A stretch of 64,000 bases of DNA. It comes from Virgibacillus_R byunsanensis. Lineage in GTDB: Bacteria; Bacillota; Bacilli; Bacillales; Amphibacillaceae. The notes under the pieces are model-generated. The model was not told where the DNA came from and searched no databases. It saw only the letters and a program-made list of their open reading frames with translations. The stretch covers positions 439,485 to 503,484 of the forward strand of contig NZ_JBHTKJ010000007.1 of assembly GCF_042675965.1 (NCBI RefSeq), read 5' to 3'. Numbering within the stretch: position 1 is the first letter of the stretch; every line of letters begins with the position of its first letter. Positions 1-7,839 of the stretch are shown piece after piece. A program made the position numbers and the translations under genes.

Positions 1-684
1 GAATTACATATTGAACAAGGGATGCAAATTGAAAAAAACAATGCTGATATAGGTGTGGTAAATGGTGTTTCATGTCCAGTAAGATTAAAAATATCTGTGT
101 ATGGCATGGCTAATCACACAGGCACAACACCGATGAATCAGCGTCGTGATGCATTTGTTGCAATTACGCCTTTAGTAAATTTTATAAGTGATGAAGCTAT
201 AAAAATAAATAAATCATCGTCACATTCTCTTGTCGCAACAGTAAGCACCATAAATTTAAAGCCAAATTCTATGAATGTCATCCCAGGTGAAGTTGAACTC
301 GGTGTTGATATACGAAGTGTTGATGATGAAATTAAGCGTAGATTTGCAGATACGATTAGGGAATATTGTAATTGTATTGAAGATAAGAATGATGTAAGCA
401 TTGAAATCAAGACATTAGTAGATAATGATTCAGTAATACTCGACATTGACGTCCAGCAAAAATTGATCCAAGCAAGTAATGAAAACGGATATTACACTTA
501 TACTATGGATAGCGGGGCAGGACATGATGTGATGAATATGGCAAAAAAATGGCCATCTGGGTTAATTTTTATCCCTTGCAAAGATGGAATTAGCCACCAA
601 CCAGGTGAATTTACCTCAATTAGGAACCTAGAAAAGGGTATAAATACTTTAACTAAATATTTACAAATAAATGCTGAAAAATAG
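1..684 (+). CDS. M20-family amidohydrolase (N-carbamoyl-amino acid hydrolase / allantoate amidohydrolase type), 3' part only
   Basis: The reading frame is open from the first base, so the gene starts upstream of the window. The visible 227 residues open with ELHIEQG, a signature of the N-carbamoyl-L-amino acid hydrolase/allantoate amidohydrolase branch of M20 metallopeptidases, whose Glu and His lie near the dinuclear metal site. The stretch with HTGTTPM and RRDA is the dimerisation-domain signature of the same family. GAGHD and the closing GISHQPGEFT segment belong to the C-terminal catalytic part. These enzymes hydrolyse carbamoyl or ureido amides in the cytoplasm. The exact substrate cannot be told from this fragment. 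A strong terminator follows 60 bases downstream. Confidence 0.85.
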   Translation, partial: ELHIEQGMQIEKNNADIGVVNGVSCPVRLKISVYGMANHTGTTPMNQRRDAFVAITPLVNFISDEAIKINKSSSHSLVATVSTINLKPNSMNVIPGEVELGVDIRSVDDEIKRRFADTIREYCNCIEDKNDVSIEIKTLVDNDSVILDIDVQQKLIQASNENGYYTYTMDSGAGHDVMNMAKKWPSGLIFIPCKDGISHQPGEFTSIRNLEKGINTLTKYLQINAEK

Positions 685-743
685 GTGAAAGTAATATTCT
701 ATTAATGTTAAAAAGAGCTTAGTACACAATTTATAAAAATAAT

Positions 744-790
744 AAAAAGGAGAAGGTAGATTTACAAATACTACCTTCTCCTTTTTATTA
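744..790. terminator. Strong bidirectional rho-independent terminator
   Basis: A perfect 16-bp stem (744-759 with 771-786) surrounds an 11-base loop. An A-run leads it and a T-run ends it, so it can stop transcription from both the M20 gene on the plus strand and the converging dehydrogenase operon on the minus strand. Confidence 0.9.
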
Positions 791-853
791 ATTGCAAGGT
801 ATTAATCGGGTATTGAAATGAATATGTGATGTCGACATTAAAAACTAATATGG

Positions 854-2080
854 TTATTTAAATAAGAAGTCATTTGCAGATTTTTCATATTCCCCCCATT
901 TCTCCTGAATGATTTCCTTTCCTTTCTTTACATCTGGATGGAACTGAATATAAGCATTATCTCTTTTATCCTCAATCGCTCGAATGGATTCCGTTATTTC
1001 TGCTTCTACTCCTTCGACTCCGGAATGATGAGCGATTGACAGTCCGGCTGTAACCCCTTGTGCTGCAGCAACTTTTGCCCCTTCAATACCGGTGATATTT
1101 CCTGCGACATATAAACCGTCTAATGTTGTTTCCATCCGATCATTATGTAGAGGAACATAGCCACCTAATTCTTCCACCAAATAAAATGGACATCCTGCAA
1201 CTGCTGCTAATTCTGCTAGTGGGTATAATCCTCCGGCAATACAAACGAAATCTGCAGCGATTCGTTCCTCACTTCCTTTGATCACTTCACCGTTTTTATC
1301 AACAGTTGCTAATAAGACTCCTTCTACCTGAGCATCACCATATATTTCGATGACAGCCTTTCGAAGTTGGATCGGAATATCCCACATTTTCACCCCATTT
1401 TTAGGGTAAAAGGTAACTCCAATATTTTTCATGAACTCGTTTTTCATGAATTTACTACCAAACTTAACGAGTGGTGATGGAGCCATATGGGAAACGTGGA
1501 GTAGGGAATTCATTACTTTTTTTGGATGTGCTGCATCAAGTGTTAGTTCATTCATTTTGGGTAACGTTAGACACGCTACATCAATTTCTGCAAGCTTTAG
1601 TTCCATAGCTATAGCTGAGGAAAGCACGTTTATGCCAATGATTACGCCTCGTTCACCAGGTTTTACTCTATGAACGTTTGTCATAACCTGTGCTGCTCCA
1701 ACAGACATGACTCCCGGTAGGGTCCAGCCGGGCACTGGGACGGGTGATTCTGCTGCTCCAGTTGCTATTAATAAGTGGTTAGTTTGAATGGTCTCTTTTT
1801 CTGTATATACCATCCATTCTCTGTCTATTTTTTCGATATTATTGACCGATGTATGTAACTGAATCTGAACCCCTAACTCTATAGCTTGATTATATAAATT
1901 ATGGGACTCTTTAACACCATTCCACCATGAGCCGTCTGGTTCTTCATAAAGCTGTCCTAAAAGTCTTCCACCAGGCTTCATGTATTCATCCAGTATTAAT
2001 ACGCCTAGACCTTTTTGGGCGCAGGTTATAGCGGCGGATAAGCCTGCGGGACCTGCTCCGATAATAATGGCCTTATTCAT
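854..2080 (-). CDS. FAD/NAD(P)-binding alpha subunit of a D-hydroxyproline/D-amino acid dehydrogenase (HcnB/OoxA-like)
   Basis: This 408-residue flavoprotein begins with a Rossmann dinucleotide motif, GAGPAG at residues 8-13. It ends with the FAD-contacting segment around VAGNITGIEGAKVAAAQG, as in HcnB, opine oxidase subunit A and the alpha subunit of D-hydroxyproline dehydrogenase. It overlaps the upstream 2Fe-2S gene by 8 bases and so is translationally coupled. Together with the two small 2Fe-2S proteins and the DAO-fold subunit encoded divergently at 4624-5802 it would form a heteromeric dehydrogenase that oxidises cis-4-hydroxy-D-proline and passes electrons to the respiratory chain. Family and complex are well supported; the hydroxyproline substrate is inferred from the neighbouring epimerase, deaminase and aldehyde dehydrogenase. 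Confidence 0.85.
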   Translation of the reverse strand: MNKAIIIGAGPAGLSAAITCAQKGLGVLILDEYMKPGGRLLGQLYEEPDGSWWNGVKESHNLYNQAIELGVQIQLHTSVNNIEKIDREWMVYTEKETIQTNHLLIATGAAESPVPVPGWTLPGVMSVGAAQVMTNVHRVKPGERGVIIGINVLSSAIAMELKLAEIDVACLTLPKMNELTLDAAHPKKVMNSLLHVSHMAPSPLVKFGSKFMKNEFMKNIGVTFYPKNGVKMWDIPIQLRKAVIEIYGDAQVEGVLLATVDKNGEVIKGSEERIAADFVCIAGGLYPLAELAAVAGCPFYLVEELGGYVPLHNDRMETTLDGLYVAGNITGIEGAKVAAAQGVTAGLSIAHHSGVEGVEAEITESIRAIEDKRDNAYIQFHPDVKKGKEIIQEKWGEYEKSANDFLFK

Positions 2081-2411
2081 TTTCTGCCCCCCAATCCCTT
2101 ACTGGTGTTGGAAGTTTGTCGCTACTCTTTACAATCATACCTTCCTGTATTGGTGTAAGGCATGCACGGTAACCTTGCTGGTCATTTACATTTACCCTGC
2201 ATTCAAAGCAATGCCCGATGTTGCAATAGATTCCTCTAGGTGAACCACTCTCTTCATGATGGCGAAGAGTGCGTATTCCGTTAGCTAATAAGGCAGCAGC
2301 AATTGTTTCATTTTCCAAACCTTCATAGGTTTTATGATTAAAAGTGAAAGTAACCTTATTCTTTTCGTCTACATTGTCAAGCACGGGGTGTTTTAAAATT
2401 CGACGGTTCAT
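2073..2411 (-). CDS. 2Fe-2S ferredoxin-like gamma subunit of the dehydrogenase (HcnA/SoxA N-terminal-like)
   Basis: This 112-residue protein has the cysteine pattern YCNIGHCFEC followed by ACLTP, the Cx4CxxC...C arrangement of the plant-type 2Fe-2S domain found in HcnA, opine oxidase gamma and hydroxyproline dehydrogenase gamma subunits. It overlaps its neighbours on both sides (ATG-type overlap at 2408-2411 and 2073-2080), so the three small-operon genes are co-translated. It should shuttle electrons between the flavin sites. I see no unusual features. Confidence 0.85.
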   Translation of the reverse strand: MNRRILKHPVLDNVDEKNKVTFTFNHKTYEGLENETIAAALLANGIRTLRHHEESGSPRGIYCNIGHCFECRVNVNDQQGYRACLTPIQEGMIVKSSDKLPTPVRDWGAENE

Positions 2412-2677
2412 TGATCGTTCCCCCCTAAATCTTCAAAACGAATAGGGCGTATTGGTGGTTGGTATTTTAATGTGATTTGGGAGTGTTTTGTACGATTTAA
2501 CTCGGTAGCCATCTTGTCAACCATCCCTCGGCAAGTTCTTCCGCCACAATATCCCATGCCAGCTCTTGTTCTTAGTTTTAATTCTCGTGCAGAACATGTA
2601 TAGTTTTTTGCTGTTTCTGCTAAATCATTGTATGTGACCTCTTCACACCTGCAAATGATCATATCCTTTTCTGCCAA
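2408..2677 (-). CDS. BFD-like 2Fe-2S protein, dehydrogenase delta subunit; TTG start
   Basis: The protein carries IICRCEE near its N-terminus and GYCGGRTCRG later, the CxC...CxxxxC pattern of bacterioferritin-associated-ferredoxin (BFD) 2Fe-2S domains present in opine and hydroxyproline dehydrogenases. The longest frame would open with an ATG at 2713. The sigma-54 promoter at 2719-2736 predicts a transcript starting near 2709, inside that codon or just after it. The TTG at 2677 is preceded by AGGAGTG (2684-2690) at good spacing and gives a 90-residue product beginning MAEKDMIICR, so I place the start there. It is the first gene of a three-gene minus-strand transcript. Confidence 0.8.
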   Translation of the reverse strand: MAEKDMIICRCEEVTYNDLAETAKNYTCSARELKLRTRAGMGYCGGRTCRGMVDKMATELNRTKHSQITLKYQPPIRPIRFEDLGGNDQ

Positions 2678-2718
2678 TTGGATCACTCCTACTTTAATGT
2701 GTGTACCTATCATTTGTT

Positions 2719-2736
2719 ATGCAAGAATGATGCCAA
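2719..2736 (-). promoter_or_regulatory. Sigma-54 (-24/-12) promoter for the 2Fe-2S/FAD dehydrogenase genes
   Basis: Read on the minus strand the site is TTGGCAT-N5-TTGCAT. The GG of the -24 box and the GC of the -12 box are exactly 12 bases apart, as sigma-54 RNA polymerase requires. It lies in the short gap between the end of the activator gene and the first 2Fe-2S gene. It matches the divergent promoter at 4569-4586 in every conserved position. Confidence 0.85.
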
Positions 2737-2744
2737 ACTTAGAT

Positions 2745-4457
2745 TCAAGCTTGAATGCCTAATTTATTTATCCGGTTATAGAGTGTTGCTCTAGTAATTT
2801 GAAGGTTTTTTGCACATAGCAATTTATTTCCGTTAGCCTTCTTTAATTCTTTGATAATGATTTCCTTTTCGAATTCTTGTATTCGTTCATTCAAAGATAG
2901 GTTTTCATGTTCGGTAGGAGTTGGGGAAATCCCTTCTGGTTTGTTGGTTACGTTTGCTTCAAAAGGGAGATCATCCATTTTTATTTTGCCATTCTCTGAG
3001 AAAACAACTAATCGTTCGACAACATTCCTTAATTCTCTAATATTTCCCGGCCATTGATGCTGCAGTAGTGCCTGCATAACGCTTTGGGAGATTCCATGTA
3101 TCGGTCTATTGTATTTAATGGATACTTCGTAAAGGAAATAATGTGTTAATTCAATAATATCTTCTGGGCGATCCCTTAACGGTGGGACCTCAATACTTAC
3201 CACATTTAATCGATAGTATAAGTCCTCTCTAAACTTTCCTTTCTTTACAAGTTCTTGTAGATCACTATTCGTTGCGGCGACTAGTCTAAAGTCTGCTTCC
3301 ATTTCCTTTGTTCCACCGACTGGATAAAATTTTCGTTCTTGCAGTAAACGCAGGAGCTTGACTTGCATGTCCAATGGCATATCGCCGATTTCATCTAAAA
3401 AGAGTGTTCCTCCCTTTGCAAGTTCTACTTTTCCTTTCTTTCCTTTTTGATCTGCGCCGGAAAATGCGCCTTTTTCATACCCGAAAATTTCACTCTCAAA
3501 TAGAGAAGAAGGGATGGCACCACAATTTATAGCTACATATGGTGCTGGCTGTCCTTCGCGGATATGATGAACAGATTTTGCGAAAAGCTCTTTACCAACA
3601 CCGCTTTCTCCATGGATTAATATATTCGTATCGGTTGACGCTGCTTTTTTAATTTTGTTCATGGTTTGTTTAAGTCCAGTACTATTCCCTCTTATATTGA
3701 TAAACGGATTATCAGTAGCAGTAAGCTTATTCACCTCTTTTTCTAAGCTGAAAAGTCTTTCAGAGGTGTTATAGAGTTCTTTATTTAATTTCACTTGACT
3801 GGTGATATCCGTTTCTGAGACTACTGCTCCGATTATTTTGTTATGTAAGTAAACCGGATTGGAGTTTATTAATACAACCTGGTTTTCTCTAGCTTTATGC
3901 TGGCTGTGATGAACGGTTGTTCCATCCTCAAGTGTTCTCAATATTTCCAATCGATCTTTGTTAAAAAAATTCGTAATTTTTTTCCCGATAATTTCTTCTC
4001 TTTTTACTGAAAAAATTTGTTCAGCACCTTTTGTCCAAACCAGTACTCGCTTGTCGTTGTCAATGACAGTGCATGAGCCGTCAATCGTTTCTAGTATAGT
4101 AGATGTATAGGCGTTTACATGCTGGTATTTAGTGAAAATTTTATCGCAAAGCACTTGAGCGTTTACGTAACCAATAATTTTTCCTTGTTTATCTTTAATG
4201 ATAACGGTTTCATTTTTTTCTAAAGCTTTTATTAAAATGGAGACCTCATCATCAATTGATTGCTCACCACAATCAAGTAGATGGAAATGATTCGTCTCTT
4301 CTTTTGGCTTGACGTGATGAATTTTATGATGAACAACCAGAAACGTTTTTTTAGGATATTCAGCGTGTAGGATAGAGCCAATTTCGGCATCGCTTACAGT
4401 TTCTCTGTTTAGCAGGATAAAGTGGTCATTCATAACATTTTTAACTGATAGTTGCAT
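2745..4457 (-). CDS. Sigma-54-dependent enhancer-binding activator (CBS-like + PAS + AAA+ + Fis HTH; RocR/PrdR type)
   Basis: The domain order is a CBS-like N-terminal region (VKNVMNDHF; later IIKDKQGKIIGYV), a PAS domain (about 115-220), the AAA+ sigma-54 interaction module and a C-terminal Fis-type helix-turn-helix. The AAA+ part shows Walker A GESGVGKE, the loop GAFSGA that contacts sigma-54 (a Thr-to-Ser variant of GAFTGA) and Walker B LFLDEIGD. I place the start at ATG 4457, which has AAGGAGG at ideal spacing, rather than the upstream in-frame ATG at 4481. The product should sense an amino or imino acid and activate both flanking -24/-12 promoters. The role as local regulator is inferred from position and from those promoters. 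Confidence 0.88.
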   Translation of the reverse strand: MQLSVKNVMNDHFILLNRETVSDAEIGSILHAEYPKKTFLVVHHKIHHVKPKEETNHFHLLDCGEQSIDDEVSILIKALEKNETVIIKDKQGKIIGYVNAQVLCDKIFTKYQHVNAYTSTILETIDGSCTVIDNDKRVLVWTKGAEQIFSVKREEIIGKKITNFFNKDRLEILRTLEDGTTVHHSQHKARENQVVLINSNPVYLHNKIIGAVVSETDITSQVKLNKELYNTSERLFSLEKEVNKLTATDNPFINIRGNSTGLKQTMNKIKKAASTDTNILIHGESGVGKELFAKSVHHIREGQPAPYVAINCGAIPSSLFESEIFGYEKGAFSGADQKGKKGKVELAKGGTLFLDEIGDMPLDMQVKLLRLLQERKFYPVGGTKEMEADFRLVAATNSDLQELVKKGKFREDLYYRLNVVSIEVPPLRDRPEDIIELTHYFLYEVSIKYNRPIHGISQSVMQALLQHQWPGNIRELRNVVERLVVFSENGKIKMDDLPFEANVTNKPEGISPTPTEHENLSLNERIQEFEKEIIIKELKKANGNKLLCAKNLQITRATLYNRINKLGIQA

Positions 4458-4509
4458 GTCATCGCCTCCTTCTTCTATCATGTATAAATTTCTTTACACT
4501 TTATAATTA

Positions 4510-4533
4510 TTTTTACACATTTGATAGTAAAAA
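4510..4533. promoter_or_regulatory. Possible activator-binding inverted repeat (UAS)
   Basis: The arms TTTTTAC and GTAAAAA are separated by 10 bases. The centre is about 75 bases upstream of the transcription start predicted for the plus-strand operon, a reasonable place for an enhancer site. No matching copy was found near the other sigma-54 promoter, so the assignment is weak. Confidence 0.35.
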
Positions 4534-4568
4534 GCAATAATATTTTGATTAATATACCTATTCGTAAA

Positions 4569-4586
4569 TTGGCATAAAATTTGCAT
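4569..4586 (+). promoter_or_regulatory. Sigma-54 (-24/-12) promoter for the epimerase/dehydrogenase operon
   Basis: The site reads TTGGCAT-N5-TTGCAT with the -24 GG at 4571-4572 and the -12 GC at 4583-4584, the required 12-base offset. Transcription should begin near 4596. That leaves the AAAGGAGGG ribosome binding site (4611-4619) and the ATG at 4624 in a short leader. Confidence 0.9.
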
Positions 4587-4623
4587 ATTATATTAGGAGA
4601 GCTACATGAGAAAGGAGGGTTTT

Positions 4624-5802
4624 ATGAATATCTTGCATCGTGATGTGGTTGTTATTGGAGGAGGAATCATGGGTGCAGCTATAGCTTACTATTGTGCAAA
4701 GGCTGGACTTGATATAACCGTTCTGGAAAAAAACGAAATTGCAAGTGGAACTTCTTCCAGGTGTGATGGGAATATCTTGGCAATAGATAAGGACCCTGGT
4801 TTTGATAGTCAAATGTCATTAAAAAGCCAACAATTGGTCCATGAATTAAGTAAAGAGTTAGCGATACCATTTGAATACCGGAACCCAGGAAGTATTTTAG
4901 TTTGTGAAAATGATGTAGAAATGGAAGCTGCAAATAGGTGGGTTCAACAGCAAGTGGATGCAGGACTTCCTTTTAATATGCTGGATCGCCAAGATTTGCG
5001 AAACGAATCCGATTACTTTGCAGATGATTTGTATGGTGGGTTAGAGTGTGAAACTGATTCTACCGTTAATCCATATATGCTGACGTATTCTATGGTTCAT
5101 AGTGCTAAACAGTTTGGGGCTAACATACATACCCAAACAGAAGTGAAAAATCTATCAAAAGATCCATCAGGCCACTTTGTCATCGAAACGAGTAAGGGAA
5201 CGTTTACTGCCAATAAAGTAGTTAACGCCTGTGGGGTATGGGCACCATTTATTGGAGAAATGCTAGACGTTGATATTCCTATTGAGCCTAGAAAGGGTCA
5301 ACTCATTGTTGCTTCTAGACAAAAGCCTGTAGGACTACGAAAGGTTATGGAATTTGGGTATCTTATTTCAAAATTCGGTGGAGAGCGACAGGTTGATCAG
5401 GCAACAGAGAAATACGGGGTAGCGTTAGTATTTGAACCGACTGAAAGCCAGAACTTTTTAATAGGAAGTAGTCGGGAATTTACAGGCTTTGATGTAAAGG
5501 TCAACCATGAAATAACCAAAGCAATAGCAAAGAGAGCAGTACGATTCTATCCGAAAATGGCAGACATGACAGTGATTAGAACATATTCCGGTTTGCGACC
5601 ATGGACAGAGGATCATCTGCCAATTGTATCCCATGTTGATGAAGTGCCAGGTTTTTATGTGGCGGCAGGACATGAAGGAGATGGGATCAGTTTAGCAGCA
5701 ATTACAGGCAAGGTAATAGAAGAAATGATCTCAGGTGAGGCGACATCGATTCCGATAGCCCCCCTTCACTATGATCGTTTTAAAGAGAAGGTGACATCAT
5801 AA
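4624..5802 (+). CDS. FAD-dependent DAO-family oxidoreductase, catalytic beta subunit of the D-hydroxyproline dehydrogenase
   Basis: The product has the DAO fold: an N-terminal dinucleotide motif GGGIMGAAIAYY, followed by LEKNEIASGTSSR, and a C-terminal FAD-binding segment GLRPWTEDHLPIV...AAGHEGDGI. This is the pattern of DadA, HcnC, sarcosine oxidase beta and D-hydroxyproline dehydrogenase beta subunits. The start at ATG 4624 has AGGAGG five bases upstream. The in-frame ATG at 4606 lies only about 10 bases after the predicted sigma-54 transcription start and has no site of its own. The subunit would oxidise cis-4-hydroxy-D-proline to the pyrroline. It is the first gene of a long plus-strand operon, with one base before the epimerase gene. 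Confidence 0.85.
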   Translation: MNILHRDVVVIGGGIMGAAIAYYCAKAGLDITVLEKNEIASGTSSRCDGNILAIDKDPGFDSQMSLKSQQLVHELSKELAIPFEYRNPGSILVCENDVEMEAANRWVQQQVDAGLPFNMLDRQDLRNESDYFADDLYGGLECETDSTVNPYMLTYSMVHSAKQFGANIHTQTEVKNLSKDPSGHFVIETSKGTFTANKVVNACGVWAPFIGEMLDVDIPIEPRKGQLIVASRQKPVGLRKVMEFGYLISKFGGERQVDQATEKYGVALVFEPTESQNFLIGSSREFTGFDVKVNHEITKAIAKRAVRFYPKMADMTVIRTYSGLRPWTEDHLPIVSHVDEVPGFYVAAGHEGDGISLAAITGKVIEEMISGEATSIPIAPLHYDRFKEKVTS

Positions 5803-5803
5803 A

Positions 5804-6826
5804 ATGCAATTTCAACGATTATTTTCAACGATTGATACACATACAGGCGGGAACCCGACAAGAACCGTCATAAGCGGACTCCCTGTATTAAAAGGAAATA
5901 CGATGTCTGAAAAAATGCTTTATATGAAAGAACATTATGATTGGATACGAAAATTTCTAATGAATGAACCAAGAGGTCACGATGTGATGTCAGGTGCATT
6001 ACTCGTAGAACCGTGTCATCCTGAAGCCGATTTAGGTGTTATTTACATTGAAACTGGTGGCTATTTGCCGATGTGCGGTCATGATACGATCGGCTGCTGT
6101 ACTGCCCTTGTTGAAGCGGGGCTAATTGAAACAAAAGAGCCGTATACACATGTCAAGTTAGATACTCCTGCCGGGTTAGTTAACGTTACTATTAAGATTA
6201 ATAATGGCAAGGCAGAAGAAGTTACATTTGCTAATGTACCTGCCTTTTTACTGAAAACAATTGATGTTGAGGTAGAGGGGATTGGTGCTGTAGAGTGTGA
6301 CATTGCTTATGGAGGTAATTTTTACGGAATTATCGATGCACGAAAACTGGGATTGGATTTGCATACAAAAAATGCCTCAGAAATCATTGGTCAAGCGATC
6401 ACAATTCGAAATAAAATTAATGAGGTAGAAGATATCGTACACCCGGAGTATCCATTTATAAATGGACTTACCCATATCGAGTTTTTTACGGATCCTGTTC
6501 ACCCAGATGCAGATGTTAAAAATACAGTTGTCGTACCACCAGGTGGAATTGATCGGTCGCCATGTGGGACAGGTACATCAGCAAAATTAGCGGTACTGTA
6601 CAGCAATCATCAAATAGGGGAACATGACTTATTTGTACATGAAAGCATAGTAGGCTCCCTTTTTAAAGCTAGAATTCTAGAGACATTGAAGGTGAAGGAA
6701 TACGATGCTGTTATCGCGGAGGTTACTGGTTCTGCTTGGTTGATGGGAATGCACCGGTTTTTCTATAACGAAAAGGATCTACTTAAAGAAGGCTATTTAC
6801 TTATTCCGCCAATGGAAGGGCATTAA
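5804..6826 (+). CDS. 4-hydroxyproline 2-epimerase, proline racemase superfamily (Cys/Cys type)
   Basis: This 340-residue protein has both catalytic thiols of the proline racemase family: Cys91 in MCGHDTIG and Cys254 in DRSPCGTGTSA. The Cys/Cys pair indicates an epimerase rather than a dehydratase, which has Thr at the second position. The N-terminal DTHTGGNPTR and NEPRGHDVMSGA segments are also typical. It would convert trans-4-hydroxy-L-proline to cis-4-hydroxy-D-proline in the cytoplasm, feeding the dehydrogenase encoded on both sides. It is in the sigma-54 operon. Proline or 3-hydroxyproline racemisation cannot be ruled out from sequence alone. Confidence 0.87.
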   Translation: MQFQRLFSTIDTHTGGNPTRTVISGLPVLKGNTMSEKMLYMKEHYDWIRKFLMNEPRGHDVMSGALLVEPCHPEADLGVIYIETGGYLPMCGHDTIGCCTALVEAGLIETKEPYTHVKLDTPAGLVNVTIKINNGKAEEVTFANVPAFLLKTIDVEVEGIGAVECDIAYGGNFYGIIDARKLGLDLHTKNASEIIGQAITIRNKINEVEDIVHPEYPFINGLTHIEFFTDPVHPDADVKNTVVVPPGGIDRSPCGTGTSAKLAVLYSNHQIGEHDLFVHESIVGSLFKARILETLKVKEYDAVIAEVTGSAWLMGMHRFFYNEKDLLKEGYLLIPPMEGH

Positions 6827-6841
6827 AGGAGGTGCTATGGA

Positions 6842-7759
6842 ATGAACATTCAGAAGATGTTTACCACAATCGATACGCATGTTGCAGGAGAGGCGTTTAG
6901 AATTGTTACTCAATCATCGATCACATTAGATGAGAACGATATTTTAGGTAACCATGAACTGCTACAAAGGAATTTTCAAAATGAGAAGCAATTTTTATTA
7001 AATGAGCCAAGAGGTCATCGAGGCATGAATGGATGTATGGTAATTCCATCCTCCGTAGCGGATTATGCATTATTATTTTTCAACCATGAAAGCGAAATTC
7101 AGTTTAAATATGGTGGGCTTATTACGACCATAACAGCACTACTAGAAACTGGGAATATACCTGTCAACGAAAACAATCGCTATGAAATAGAAACGGTTGA
7201 AGGGATCTTTACCATTCAAGCAGCTTTTGAAAATAATGAAGTAACGGCTGTGTCACTTAAAAGTAACGAATGCAGATTACTAGAAGAACATGTTGAATAT
7301 AGTTTGGTAGATGTGGACAACAGACGGAGATACTATGTCTATTCCTTACCAGCATCACTACCGGGGTTGCACTTAGATCATTTGTCCTCTGTTATGAAAT
7401 GGGGGAAAAACATCACAGAAAAAATGAGAAATGAAAATACAGCATTTGCTGGGGTCATTATCACCGATAGTGTTGACAATTCAGTAGATACCATTCGCTC
7501 TGTTACGTTCGAGCGGGACGGAAGTATAGTTCGTTCACCTGGTATAGATAGTACATTTGCCATTCACACTACGTTATTAAATAAGAAGCCAGTTGATCAA
7601 CTGAGGAATTACAGTATTTTTGATAGTACCTTGACAAGTAAGTCAATTAACGATAGTAATACTTGCTTCACAATGGAATCGCAAGCTTTTGTAACAGGTA
7701 TGCATCAGTTTATTTATGATCAAGCAGATCCATTGGAAAATGGCTTTTTATTAAAATAA
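6842..7759 (+). CDS. Proline racemase-like paralogue lacking both catalytic cysteines
   Basis: The 305-residue product is clearly homologous to its neighbour: IDTHVAGEAFRIV, FLLNEPRGHRGMNG, TALLETG and VTGMHQF all align. At the first catalytic position the sequence is QFKYGGLITT and has no Cys, Ser or Thr thiol equivalent. At the second, RSPCGTG is replaced by RSPGIDS (Gly234). The frame is intact, has its own AAAGGAGG site and keeps operon spacing, so it is not an obvious pseudogene. It may be a partner or regulatory subunit of the epimerase, a ligand-binding protein, or an enzyme with different chemistry. Homology is seen directly; any function is inference. Confidence 0.8.
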   Translation: MNIQKMFTTIDTHVAGEAFRIVTQSSITLDENDILGNHELLQRNFQNEKQFLLNEPRGHRGMNGCMVIPSSVADYALLFFNHESEIQFKYGGLITTITALLETGNIPVNENNRYEIETVEGIFTIQAAFENNEVTAVSLKSNECRLLEEHVEYSLVDVDNRRRYYVYSLPASLPGLHLDHLSSVMKWGKNITEKMRNENTAFAGVIITDSVDNSVDTIRSVTFERDGSIVRSPGIDSTFAIHTTLLNKKPVDQLRNYSIFDSTLTSKSINDSNTCFTMESQAFVTGMHQFIYDQADPLENGFLLK

Positions 7760-7784
7760 AAGGGGGGATTAGGGTTTTAAATAA

Positions 7785-7813
7785 TTGAAAGCGATTTCGT
7801 TTTAGATTATAAA
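7785..7813 (+). promoter_or_regulatory. Internal sigma-A promoter overlapped by a cre (CcpA) site
   Basis: TTGAAA (7785-7790) and TATAAA (7808-7813) are 17 bases apart. The 14-mer TGAAAGCGATTTCG (7786-7799) matches the cre consensus at all defined positions except the last, and covers the -35 box. The transporter and downstream enzymes could therefore be expressed independently of sigma-54 and be repressed by CcpA when preferred sugars are present. Confidence 0.6.
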
Positions 7814-7839
7814 TTCAAGAATAAGGAGTAAATAGTATT

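Noticed and set aside
2743..2756. Perfect 14-bp palindrome ATTCAAGCTTGAAT next to the minus-strand sigma-54 promoter
   Set aside because: It overlaps the 3' end of the activator gene, is very close to the -24 box for an enhancer site, and has no partner copy near the other promoter.
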